DNA from: an uncultured Varibaculum sp.
Lineage (GTDB): Bacteria > Actinomycetota > Actinomycetes > Actinomycetales > Actinomycetaceae
DNA length: 23,632 nucleotides
Assembly (NCBI GenBank): GCA_947255165.1
Contig: CAMYFZ010000022.1
Span: 1-23,632, forward strand
Direction of reading: 5' to 3'
The position numbers were made by a program, and so were the translations under genes. The notes beneath the pieces are model-generated. The model saw only the letters and a program-made list of their open reading frames with translations, ran no database searches and was not told the DNA's origin. Positions 1 through 7,733 of the stretch are shown piece by piece. Within the stretch, counting starts at the first letter, position 1; every line of letters begins with the position of its first letter.

Positions 1-320
1 ACCTGACCGTTATTGGACTTGATCAGGCGCTCCACACTGAAAGAGTCATGTCCCACGCTAGCGCGAATACCAGGAACTTTATTAGCGACAATCGCCATCC
101 CGATTCCGGTACCACACAACAGCAGGGCGCGGTCTGCCTCTCCATCAGCAACCATGCGAGCACCTTTGATTCCCACATGCGGGTAGTCAACGTCCTCACC
201 GGCGTTTAGCCCAATATCGATTACTTTTTCAACGCGCTCGTCTGCCTCTAAATCTTTTTTGATTATTTCTTTATAGTCGACGGCGGCTGAATCTGCTCCG
301 ATTACTATTCGAAGTCCCAT
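1..320 (-). CDS. RpiB/LacAB-family sugar-phosphate isomerase, 3'-truncated by the window edge
   Basis: This is the N-terminal 106 residues of a ribose-5-phosphate isomerase B/LacAB-family aldose-ketose isomerase. The start is the ATG at 320, with a GAGGAGG Shine-Dalgarno at 327-333. The family core CGTGIG is present, with the expected catalytic Cys at residue 69, followed by ANKVPGIRA and the HD pair at 91-92. Two places differ from ordinary RpiB. The usual GADHA near residue 10 reads GADSA, so the phosphate-side His is Ser. The segment after HD reads FSVERLIKSNNGQ, whereas RpiB normally has a His-Asn pattern (RxHNxxN). Both features resemble the tetrulose-4-phosphate isomerases of erythritol-type pathways (EryI/DerI). 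Family assignment is firm; substrate (ribose-5-P or erythrulose-4-P) is open. Transketolase lies 90 bases upstream on the same strand, so co-transcription is plausible. Confidence 0.85.
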   Translation of the reverse strand, partial: MGLRIVIGADSAAVDYKEIIKKDLEADERVEKVIDIGLNAGEDVDYPHVGIKGARMVADGEADRALLLCGTGIGMAIVANKVPGIRASVGHDSFSVERLIKSNNGQ

Positions 321-373
321 TATTTTCCTCCTCTGGTCCTCGTCTTCGAGACCTAAATTCTTTCTATACTAGC

Positions 374-390
374 TAGGGCAATTCGCCCTA
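374..390. repeat. Short inverted repeat between tkt and the isomerase gene
   Basis: TAGGGC at 374-379 and GCCCTA at 385-390 form a 6-bp stem with a 5-base loop. On the minus strand the stem is followed by GCTAGTATAG rather than a T run, so it is not a convincing terminator. It could be a weak mRNA hairpin between two co-transcribed genes. Confidence 0.3.
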
Positions 391-410
391 CCGATTCCTT
401 AAAACTGCAC

Positions 411-2510
411 TTATGAGCGCACGCGATCTAGAGAGCGTTTGGCAGCAGCTACTACGTGTTCGCTATCTAGTCCGAAGTGCGCAAATAGATCGCCTGCTGC
501 GCCGGGCAGACCGAAGCCTTCGATACCTATGCTCTCGCCGTTATCTCCGACCAGGTCGCGCCAAGGATCAACCAGACCGGCTTCGATCGATACCCGAGCC
601 TTCACGGCAGACGGTAGCACCTGCTCCCGGTAAGCCGCATCTTGAGCTTTGAACCATTCCATACAGGGAACGGATACTACCCGGGCAGCAATCGACTCTT
701 TAGCCAAAGCCTCCCGAGCTTGCAATGCAAACTGAACTTCGGATCCAGAAGCCAGCAATATGACATCGGGCTGGCCCTCGGTGTCGGCCAACACATAGGC
801 GCCCTTGCTGACATTCTTGGCACTGGCTAGCGCTTGGGCGCTGGCTCCCTCCATATCCTCGCGCTCAACGACCGGCAGACCCTGGCGGGATAGAATCAAT
901 CCGGCCGGACCGCGTTGACGGAGAATCTCCAACCAGCAAGCAGCGGTTTCATTGGCGTCCATGGGACGTACCATCGCCAAGTTGGGGATTGCGCGGTAGG
1001 CAGTCAAATGCTCCACCGGCTGGTGGGTAGGTCCGTCTTCGCCGACTCCGATAGAATCGTGGGTCCAGACATAAGTCACCGGAATATCCATTAGCGCAGC
1101 TAGACGCACCGCACCGCGCATGTAATCACTGAAGACGAAGAAGGTGCCTCCAAAGACGCGGGTAAGGCCGTCGAGCCCAATGCCGTTCATAACGGCACCC
1201 ATACCGTGTTCACGTACCCCGAAGTGTAGTACCCGCCCAAAGGGGTTACCCTTCCACATATCGGTCTGTGCGGATTCGGGGATAAAGCTGGGAGCACCGG
1301 CAATAGTAGTGTTATTGGAACCGGCTAGGTCAGCGGACCCTCCCCAAAATTCGGGCATGACTGCGCCGATTGCGGAAATAACTTTTCCAGAGGCCGCCCG
1401 AGTAGCGACAGACTCTCCGGCAGTAAATACCGGGAGCGCATCCTCGATGCCCTCGGGAAGTTTACCTGCAAGAATCCGCTCTAGCAGCTGATTCTTGTCC
1501 GGATTCGCTTTCTTCCACGCTTCGAAGCGAGGATCCCAGTTGGAGTGCGCCTCCTGGGCACGGGCCGCGGCGTTGTCGCGGGAGTGCTTGACCGCCTCTT
1601 CATCGATATCAAACATTTTGTCCGGGTTTGCTCCCAGAGCTTTCTTCAAGCCCTTGAGTTCCTCTTCACCCAGTTTGGCGCCGTGAATAGCCCCGGTGTT
1701 CTGCTTGGTAGGCGAAGGCCAACCAATAATAGTACGCAAGGCAATAATCGAAGGCCGATTCTTTTCGGCTTTAGCCGCATTAATTGCCTGGTCAAGAGCG
1801 TTTACATCTTCGTCATACTTGCCATCAGCAGCTAGCCAATCCACGCGCTGAGTGTGCCAGCCATAGGATTCGTAGCGCTTTAGCACGTCCTCTTGGAAAG
1901 CGATATCGGTGTCGTCCTCGATAGAGATATGGTTATCATCCCAAATCACAATCAAGTTACCAAGATCTTGCACTCCGGCCAAAGAGCAAGCTTCGCCAGA
2001 GATACCTTCTTGCAGGCAGCCATCGCCAGCAATCACGTAAATATTGTGGTCAAAGGGACTTTCACCTAGGGGAGTGTCCGGGTCCAGCATCCCGTGAGCA
2101 CGCCGAGAGGCCATCGCAAAACCAACTGCGGAAGCAATACCTGATCCCAGCGGCCCAGTGGTTACCTCTACACCCTTAGTATGCCGGTATTCGGGGTGAC
2201 CAGGAGTGTAGGAGTTGAACGTGCGGAACTTCTTTAGATCCTCCAGTTCCAGGTTCTGTCCTGCTAAATACAGCTGAATATATTGCAGCAAGGAGGCATG
2301 TCCTGCAGATAGCACGAAGCGATCGCGGCCTAGCCAATCCGAATCTTGAGGATCGAAACGCAAGTGACGCTGGTACAGCAAGTAAGCTGCCGCAGCTAGC
2401 GAAATCGGGGTTCCCGGGTGTCCGCTACCGGCATTTTCGACCGCATCGGCGGCCAAAATCTTTGCCGTGTTAACTGCGCGTTGATCAAGTTCATTCCACT
2501 CAGTGGTCAT
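411..2510 (-). CDS. tkt: Transketolase
   Basis: Thiamine-diphosphate enzyme of the non-oxidative pentose phosphate pathway that transfers two-carbon ketol units between sugar phosphates in the cytoplasm. The product is 699 residues, normal for bacterial transketolase. Visible motifs: SGHPG (29-33), SAGHASLL around His71, GPLGSG (119-124), the ThDP/metal motif starting GDG at 162-164 and closing with DDN at 191-193, RVFGGTFFVFSDY (451-463), the REHGMG segment with the cofactor-activating Glu434, and DGPTHQP (492-498). The ATG at 2510 is preferred to an upstream in-frame ATG at 2528 because GGAAGGG lies just before it and the extra six residues are unconserved-looking. The RpiB-like gene follows on the same strand, giving two sugar-phosphate enzymes in a row. 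Nothing appears broken. Confidence 0.97.
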   Translation of the reverse strand: MTTEWNELDQRAVNTAKILAADAVENAGSGHPGTPISLAAAAYLLYQRHLRFDPQDSDWLGRDRFVLSAGHASLLQYIQLYLAGQNLELEDLKKFRTFNSYTPGHPEYRHTKGVEVTTGPLGSGIASAVGFAMASRRAHGMLDPDTPLGESPFDHNIYVIAGDGCLQEGISGEACSLAGVQDLGNLIVIWDDNHISIEDDTDIAFQEDVLKRYESYGWHTQRVDWLAADGKYDEDVNALDQAINAAKAEKNRPSIIALRTIIGWPSPTKQNTGAIHGAKLGEEELKGLKKALGANPDKMFDIDEEAVKHSRDNAAARAQEAHSNWDPRFEAWKKANPDKNQLLERILAGKLPEGIEDALPVFTAGESVATRAASGKVISAIGAVMPEFWGGSADLAGSNNTTIAGAPSFIPESAQTDMWKGNPFGRVLHFGVREHGMGAVMNGIGLDGLTRVFGGTFFVFSDYMRGAVRLAALMDIPVTYVWTHDSIGVGEDGPTHQPVEHLTAYRAIPNLAMVRPMDANETAACWLEILRQRGPAGLILSRQGLPVVEREDMEGASAQALASAKNVSKGAYVLADTEGQPDVILLASGSEVQFALQAREALAKESIAARVVSVPCMEWFKAQDAAYREQVLPSAVKARVSIEAGLVDPWRDLVGDNGESIGIEGFGLPGAAGDLFAHFGLDSEHVVAAAKRSLDRVRS

Positions 2511-2918
2511 ATTTTTCCCTTCCAACATTGGATAACGTGGGTTTTTATTCTATTTTGATGCTAACAGCTAGCCTGAAGAAAAAACATCGCTTCAAGTTTT
2601 TGCTAACAAAAGTGCAACTATCTTTTTCAAACTTATTTTCGCACTTTGTCATTCGGGTTTGTGTAGATTTGGCGTACCAGTTTAGAAAATCCATAGATTG
2701 CACCATTAGTACTAGTTACCGGTCTGTAGGCTGGCAACCGTACCCAAAAGAGCTAGCCCTTCGATCCGATAATGTACATTATGTCAACTAAACTGGATTA
2801 AGGCAAATCCCGCCTCTAGGTTTCCCATGCTCCCCCTCTCCTGCCGTTTTGAGTTTAAGGGCCCCAAGGCTTTGAATTGCCTAGGAAACATTCCGGTAGA
2901 AAAAGGAGAATATTCCCA
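2511..2918. other. Divergent intergenic region between tkt and the NCS2 permease
   Basis: These 408 bases separate two divergently transcribed genes and hold no convincing coding sequence. The tkt-proximal third is AT-rich. On the minus strand TAGAAT (2547-2552) could be a tkt -10 box about 37 bases before the ATG, but its best -35 (TTCAGG, 2572-2577) is 19 bases away, so this is weak. A perfect 14-base palindrome lies at 2769-2782. The 136 bases between it and the permease start code for nothing obvious. I looked for a purine or xanthine riboswitch there and saw no supportable fold. Confidence 0.6.
2769..2782. promoter_or_regulatory. Perfect 14-base palindrome, candidate operator
   Basis: ATAATGTACATTAT is an exact palindrome with a TGTACA core, in the divergent region 137 bases before the permease ATG. 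Its size and symmetry suit a dimeric regulator, and it contains possible -10-like strings (TAATGT, TACATT), although no matching -35 was found. It could serve either divergent gene. The regulator is unknown. Confidence 0.35.
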
Positions 2919-4913
2919 ATGGCAGCTGACGAGCCGCTGAATCCGCCGCTGAAGGCGCTAGGCGATTCCCTAGAGGCGGAAGTAAAACACGGAAAAAATA
3001 AAAAACACCCGATTAATCAAGTACCGTCGGCTCCCCGGACCGCGCTGCTCTCACTGCAGCACGTGTTGGCCTTTTATGCGGGTGCCGTGGTGGTTCCCGT
3101 TGTAGTTGCTCACGGTTTAAAGCTAGATACCGCTACCATGGTGCATCTAATTAATGCCGATCTGTTTACCTGCGGAATCGCGACCCTAATTCAGTCGATC
3201 GGTTTTTGGCGTATCGGAGTGCGCCTACCGATTATTCAAGGGGTTACCACCATGGCGATCTCCCCGATGATCGCGATCGGCCTCGCAGTGAACCAAAACG
3301 GCGGCACCGAAGTACTGCCCACTATTTATGGCGCAGTGATTGTGGCCGGACTATTTACTTTCTTTGCGGCTCCACTTTTTGCCAAACTTATTCGCCTTTT
3401 CCCGCCCCTAGTTATCGGGATTGTATTAACTACTATGGGTACCACTTTGCTGGGAGTATCCGCCGCGGATGTAATTGGACGCGTTGACGAACAGGTACCA
3501 CCGATGCCGATAACTTTGCGCTCTCTAGCCTATGGCCTAGGAACTTTGGCGATAATCGTGATCATCCAGCGCTTCTTTAAAGGCTTTATGGGAACCTTGG
3601 CAGTGCTATCCGGGCTGGTTATTGGTACCGGCGTCGCGGCAGTACTGGGCGATACCTCTTTTAATGAAGTCGGTAAATCCTCCTGGGTAACGGTTACTAC
3701 CCCATTCTATTTCGGCTGGCCGCAGTTCTCCCTCACTGCCTGCATATCCATGATCGTGGTAATGCTGCTGACCATGGTAGAAACTACCGGTGACGTCTTT
3801 GCGACCGGCGAGATTGTGGGCAAACGCATTGGCAAGAAAGAAATCACTGCCGCTTTGCGCGCCGATGGTCTGTCTACTACTTTAGGGGGAATTTTAAACT
3901 CTTTCCCCTACACCTGTTTTGCGCAAAATATTGGCTTAGTACGGTTAACTAAAGTGCATTCTCGCTGGGTAGTAGCCGCTGCGGGTGGAATCATGATTAT
4001 CCTGGGAGTTATCCCCAAGGCGGGCGCTATCGTAGCCGCGGTCCCCTCTCCGGTCCTAGGCGGAGCCTCTATGGCTTTGTTTGCGAACCTAACGTTAGTG
4101 GGTATTCAAACCTTATCCCGAGTTGACCTGTCTGATACCCGCAACGGAATTATTCTGACTACCTCGATTGCGCTGGCCATGCTAGTCTCCTTCAAACCGG
4201 CAATTGCGGACGCTTTTCCAGCTTGGGCGCACATTTTCTTCGCTTCCGGAGTAACCATGGGCTCGGTTACCGCTATCTTACTCAACCTGCTGTTCTTCCA
4301 TGTGGGATGGCATTCTAAGGGCGAGGACGTAGCGCTGGGCACCGCCGGAAAACGCCGCTCTTTGCGGGCAGTTAACAAAATGAGCGAGGAAGAATTTGTA
4401 ACCACGTTTGCCCGCTTATTTAACGGGGTTACCTGGCCGCTGCAAGCAGCCGCGGGGATGCGTCCTTTCCGGGACGTAGGCGAGCTTAAAGAAGCACTGC
4501 AAGATGCGGTAATGGTGGCAGGGAAAGACGCTCAAGACCAATTGATCGCATCCTATCCGGATGTAACCGCGATGCTGACTGCCAGCGAGAGCGAGGCCAA
4601 AGAAATTTCGCAGGACGTCGGCTCTTTGGCCTTGGGCAAGCTCACGGAAGAACAAAAGGCTCAGCTACGCACGCTAGAAAGCTCCTACCATGAAAAGTTC
4701 AACCTGCCACTGGTGGCGCTGCTTTCCCGGATGGATAGCGTGGACGCGATTATTAAGGACGGGGTTCACCGCCTAGAGAACTCTCCGCGGCATGAAAGGA
4801 TAGTTGCCCTGGGACAGGTGGTAGAGGTAGTCAATGACCGCCTGGAGATTATGATGGCGGACGCCAACCCCATCCGTTCGGCTTGGAGCCGCAAGTTCGA
4901 GCAGCTCGACTAA
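2919..4913 (+). CDS. NCS2-family xanthine/uric acid-type permease fused to a degenerate OHCU decarboxylase-like domain
   Basis: Inner-membrane nucleobase:cation symporter of the NCS2 (SLC23) family with a cytoplasmic tail. The ATG at 2919 is chosen over an upstream TTG at 2877 because AGGAG sits at 2904-2908. Residues about 35-470 are the transporter core: many hydrophobic helices, the TMVETTGDVFATGE segment with the substrate-site acid, and NSFPYTCFAQNIGLVRLT, the NCS2 signature region of purine transporters. The protein is 664 residues, about 200 longer than usual. From residue 488 the tail aligns by eye with OHCU decarboxylase, the last step of uric acid to allantoin conversion (EEEF, RPF, QLIAxxPD, the L-T-x-E-Q region, KFNLPLV, RLEN). 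Two functional positions differ: the usual EHSPW reads NGVTW (502-506), and the catalytic His before Pro-Asp is Tyr546. Glu578 is kept. The domain is therefore probably non-catalytic. Purine specificity is inferred from this fusion and the motif. Confidence 0.85.
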   Translation: MAADEPLNPPLKALGDSLEAEVKHGKNKKHPINQVPSAPRTALLSLQHVLAFYAGAVVVPVVVAHGLKLDTATMVHLINADLFTCGIATLIQSIGFWRIGVRLPIIQGVTTMAISPMIAIGLAVNQNGGTEVLPTIYGAVIVAGLFTFFAAPLFAKLIRLFPPLVIGIVLTTMGTTLLGVSAADVIGRVDEQVPPMPITLRSLAYGLGTLAIIVIIQRFFKGFMGTLAVLSGLVIGTGVAAVLGDTSFNEVGKSSWVTVTTPFYFGWPQFSLTACISMIVVMLLTMVETTGDVFATGEIVGKRIGKKEITAALRADGLSTTLGGILNSFPYTCFAQNIGLVRLTKVHSRWVVAAAGGIMIILGVIPKAGAIVAAVPSPVLGGASMALFANLTLVGIQTLSRVDLSDTRNGIILTTSIALAMLVSFKPAIADAFPAWAHIFFASGVTMGSVTAILLNLLFFHVGWHSKGEDVALGTAGKRRSLRAVNKMSEEEFVTTFARLFNGVTWPLQAAAGMRPFRDVGELKEALQDAVMVAGKDAQDQLIASYPDVTAMLTASESEAKEISQDVGSLALGKLTEEQKAQLRTLESSYHEKFNLPLVALLSRMDSVDAIIKDGVHRLENSPRHERIVALGQVVEVVNDRLEIMMADANPIRSAWSRKFEQLD

Positions 4914-4929
4914 AGCGGGCAGCTAACGA

Positions 4930-6495
4930 CTATTTAACCTGGCCTGCCGGGGACGCAGAAGTATCCCAAGTCGGATCAAACCCACCCGGGGTTGTCCATA
5001 CCCGAGTGGGAAGCTCCCCCGGCAGGTACTGGTTGCTTTCCGAACAGAAGATCGGTCCCGCAGGATCGTCAGTCTTCATTTGCGCCCGGTAGTCGCGCAG
5101 GGCACCAACTGCCCATTTTCCAAGGAAAATCAAAGCTACCAGGTTAACCAGAGCCATTAGTGCCGTTGCCCAGTCAGCGATCGACCATACCGATTTTAAG
5201 GGCAAAATCGCTCCAATCGCGGTAGAGGCGATTACCAGCAGCTTTAAAGGCAGAGCTGAACGATCTACTCCCACGATGAACTTATAGTTAGTTTCTGCGT
5301 AAGTGTAGTTCCCCAAGATGGTGGAATAACCGAAACAAACCATCATTACCATCACGAAAATAAACACCACAGTTTGGGTGGTGCTATTAGAACCTAAAGA
5401 AGTCACTATCGAATCCATAGTGAGCACTGCCCCATCGTCATGACTGTGTTTGTCCCAGAAAGGTACCGACATCAAAATAATGAAGGCGGTGGAGGTACAA
5501 ACCAGCATGGTGTCTACGAATACCCCCAGGGCTTGAATCATGCCTTGCGTGGCGGGGTGACGCACGGTGGCGATAGCGGCAGCGTTAGGAGCCGAGCCCA
5601 TCCCGGCCTCATTGGTAAACAGGCCGCGTTTAGTGCCGGTAGTGATCGCGGCAATGAACGCTCCCCCGGCTCCGGCAACTGCCGGCGGCATATAGGTGTT
5701 TGACTGTCCGAAAGCTCCCATAAAAATTTCCCGGAAAACAAAGGGAATCCGTTCATAGTTCAGGAGGATCACCAAGATGCCCATCCCTACATAGAGCAGC
5801 GCCATCGCGGGCGCCAGGTATTCGGAAAATTGGGCGATTTTACGCACCCCGCCAACTACCAACGGCAAGGTTAACAGCACCAGAATCAGGGCGCTAGCCC
5901 AGACGGGAAAACCGAGATATTCCGAGTTGGCCAGCTGAGAAATTGAGTTCGCCTGGATCATTTCAAAACTGAAACCGTAGGCGAAGATTAGTAGTACCGC
6001 GAACACGATTCCCCAGGCACGCGATCCTAATCCGCGTTGGATATAGAAGGCAGGTCCGCCTCTAAAAGTGCCATCCCCATTGCGTACTTTGAACATTTGC
6101 GCCAAGGTCGCCTCTACGAAAGCGGTGGCCATGCCTACCACGGCCACTACCCACATCCAGAAAACTGAGCCTGGACCGCCAGCAACGACCGCCAAGGCGA
6201 CTCCGGTAATCGAGCCGGTGCCTACCCTATCGGCAAGTCCAATCGCAAACGCCTGAAAGGAAGATACCCCGCCTTCGGAGCCTCCCCGGGAGCGGGTAAT
6301 CACTTTTAGCATGTGGGCGAACATGGTTATCTGCATGCCTTTGGTGCGCACGGTTAGCCAGATTCCCACCCCCAGCAGGGTCACCATTAACAGCCAGACT
6401 ACCGAGTTGGAGTAGGCGGTATCTAGCAGACCCGAGATAGTTTCATTCCACTGGTCAAAGGCGCTTAGAGAGTCTTTAGCGGCCGCTATCGGCAT
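4930..6495 (-). CDS. Sodium:alanine/glycine symporter, AGCS family
   Basis: Sodium-coupled amino-acid importer of the AGCS family (AlsT/DagA-like) in the cytoplasmic membrane. The start is the ATG at 6495, with GGAG six bases upstream; the longer in-frame version from 6546 adds an unlikely Pro/Lys-rich stretch. The 521-residue product has about eleven hydrophobic helices. It shows the family signature GGPGSVFWMWVVAVVGMATAF (106-124) and TNEAGMGSAPNAAA in the second half. One conserved site is odd: the normally near-invariant (S/T)xVGTGN loop reads DRVGTGS (89-95), placing Asp where a small residue is usual and Ser in place of Asn. This may alter ion or substrate binding. The last 45 residues form a hydrophilic, Pro-rich tail. 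The gene converges on the NCS2 permease with only 16 bases between the stops. The exact amino acid carried is not known. Confidence 0.92.
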   Translation of the reverse strand: MPIAAAKDSLSAFDQWNETISGLLDTAYSNSVVWLLMVTLLGVGIWLTVRTKGMQITMFAHMLKVITRSRGGSEGGVSSFQAFAIGLADRVGTGSITGVALAVVAGGPGSVFWMWVVAVVGMATAFVEATLAQMFKVRNGDGTFRGGPAFYIQRGLGSRAWGIVFAVLLIFAYGFSFEMIQANSISQLANSEYLGFPVWASALILVLLTLPLVVGGVRKIAQFSEYLAPAMALLYVGMGILVILLNYERIPFVFREIFMGAFGQSNTYMPPAVAGAGGAFIAAITTGTKRGLFTNEAGMGSAPNAAAIATVRHPATQGMIQALGVFVDTMLVCTSTAFIILMSVPFWDKHSHDDGAVLTMDSIVTSLGSNSTTQTVVFIFVMVMMVCFGYSTILGNYTYAETNYKFIVGVDRSALPLKLLVIASTAIGAILPLKSVWSIADWATALMALVNLVALIFLGKWAVGALRDYRAQMKTDDPAGPIFCSESNQYLPGELPTRVWTTPGGFDPTWDTSASPAGQVK

Positions 6496-6545
6496 AGGAT
6501 GCTCCTTTTTTGAGGGGGGCGGCGGGTTAAGAAATCCTACCGTCA

Positions 6546-6593
6546 TTCGAGACTGCCTCTCGAAACTTTCTTAAATATACTCGTGAAAGTTTC
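6546..6593 (-). promoter_or_regulatory. AGCS promoter region with paired GAAANTTTC boxes
   Basis: GAAACTTTC (6562-6570) and GAAAGTTTC (6585-6593) are a 9-base inverted repeat with a 14-base spacer. Each arm is itself nearly palindromic, so the centres are 23 bases apart, about two helical turns. The spacer holds a -10-like TATATT on the minus strand, read toward the AGCS gene. A second inverted repeat, TTCGAGA (6546-6552) with TCTCGAA (6558-6564), overlaps the proximal box. The layout suits a repressor covering the promoter; the regulator is unknown. Confidence 0.45.
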
Positions 6594-6656
6594 CGGTTAT
6601 GAAATTGCGGCTGCTAGCTTCGGTTAGAAAAACTACGCGAATACGGGGGCATTAGA

Positions 6657-7733
6657 TTAGGCGGGAACTGCCCAAAGATGTTCGGGGAGGGCGGTTATTT
6701 TTACCCGATCCCCCACTATGAAAGGCTCGTCGCCACTTTGACGACGGCTAGCGAATACTCCGAACTCTGTTTCTACCTGCAATAGATATGTATCCCCCTC
6801 AAATTGGGAACCCACCACCTGACCCACCTCACCCATAATCGGATCATTTTGGCGCTCCGGTGGTAGATTGCCAATTTTTATGGAATAGGGCGAGCCGACC
6901 GCAACCACGTCACGGCGCTGTCCACTTGCAGAAGATAGGCCTTCGCTGGCCGGAATCTCTAAGTCCTCCCCCAAAGCAGCCAAATGGGCGCTGACCTGCC
7001 CAAATCTATCAGTGGTGATCAACGCCGACGCCGCTATTTGAGTAGTGGCTCCCAGATAGAGGGCAGTTTGTAAGTCGGCAGGGTGAGACACCAGATCCTG
7101 GGGGTAGTCATCTTGGATAATCTGCCCGCCACGCAGCAACATAATCCGGTCCGCAACCGCGAAGGCTTCCGGCAGGTCATGAGTAACGTAAAGCGAGGCC
7201 GCGCCAATGCGGCGATGGATCCGCTGAATCTCCCCACGCAGACGCGCACGAGAATAGGGATCTACGTGTGCTAAGGGCTCATCGAACAGCAACCACCGTG
7301 GCCGGTGCAGCAATGCCCGAGCTAGAGCCACCATTTGCCGCTGCCCAGTAGATAAAGAACCCGGGTAGTGCCGGGTTAAGGAACTAAGCCCCAAGTCAGT
7401 GAGGGTTACTTGCAGGTTTTCGCTGGTCCCCCCAGCCAGTGCCACATTTTCTTGAACAGTTAGATGAGGGAAAAGTCCATCAGTATCGGCGACGAGAGCG
7501 CAGCCGCGAGCAGCAGGAGGATAGCTCGATACCTCCTCCTGGCCGCAATAAATCTGACCCTTGCAGGGTTGTAAACCCGCAATTGCCCGCAGCAGCGTAG
7601 TTTTTCCCGCCCCCGACGGACCAATCACCGCTACTAACTCCCCCGGATCAACCGAAAAAGATACCGGGCCCAGTACCTGGCGCCCCGAGCGCCACACCTG
7701 TAAATCTTTTACGGTTAGCGTGGCCGGTTCCAT
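6657..7733 (-). CDS. ABC importer ATPase subunit, FbpC/PhnT-like
   Basis: Cytoplasmic ATP-binding subunit that powers the importer encoded just upstream. The ATG at 7733 has AGAGGAGGGG before it and overlaps the permease gene by 19 bases, so translation is probably coupled. The 358-residue product has Walker A GPSGAGKTT (38-46), the LFPHLTVQENV segment (87-97), an ABC signature LSTGQRQ (127-133; LSGGQ variant), Walker B RWLLFDEP (146-153) and the switch His in VTHDLPEA. Beyond about residue 235 comes a TOBE-like regulatory/substrate-side domain ending VGDRVKITALPEHLW. Oddly, the Q-loop, where FbpC-type proteins read VFQDYALFPH, reads VADTDGLFPH. Gln is thus replaced by Asp83. That residue normally contacts metal and couples to the permease. 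The overall family resembles iron(III), 2-aminoethylphosphonate and sugar-phosphate importers; substrate is unresolved. Confidence 0.9.
   Translation of the reverse strand: MEPATLTVKDLQVWRSGRQVLGPVSFSVDPGELVAVIGPSGAGKTTLLRAIAGLQPCKGQIYCGQEEVSSYPPAARGCALVADTDGLFPHLTVQENVALAGGTSENLQVTLTDLGLSSLTRHYPGSLSTGQRQMVALARALLHRPRWLLFDEPLAHVDPYSRARLRGEIQRIHRRIGAASLYVTHDLPEAFAVADRIMLLRGGQIIQDDYPQDLVSHPADLQTALYLGATTQIAASALITTDRFGQVSAHLAALGEDLEIPASEGLSSASGQRRDVVAVGSPYSIKIGNLPPERQNDPIMGEVGQVVGSQFEGDTYLLQVETEFGVFASRRQSGDEPFIVGDRVKITALPEHLWAVPA

Noticed and set aside
374..390. Terminator between tkt and the isomerase gene
   Set aside because: The stem is only 6 bp and lacks a T run on the minus strand, so it is listed only as a small inverted repeat.
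2528..2791. 87-codon open frame in the tkt/permease intergenic region
   Set aside because: It has no ribosome-binding site, no recognisable domain, and covers the AT-rich promoter region and the palindrome.
2783..2918. Possible purine or xanthine riboswitch in front of the permease
   Set aside because: I could not find the conserved helices or core of any known purine-type riboswitch in these 136 bases.
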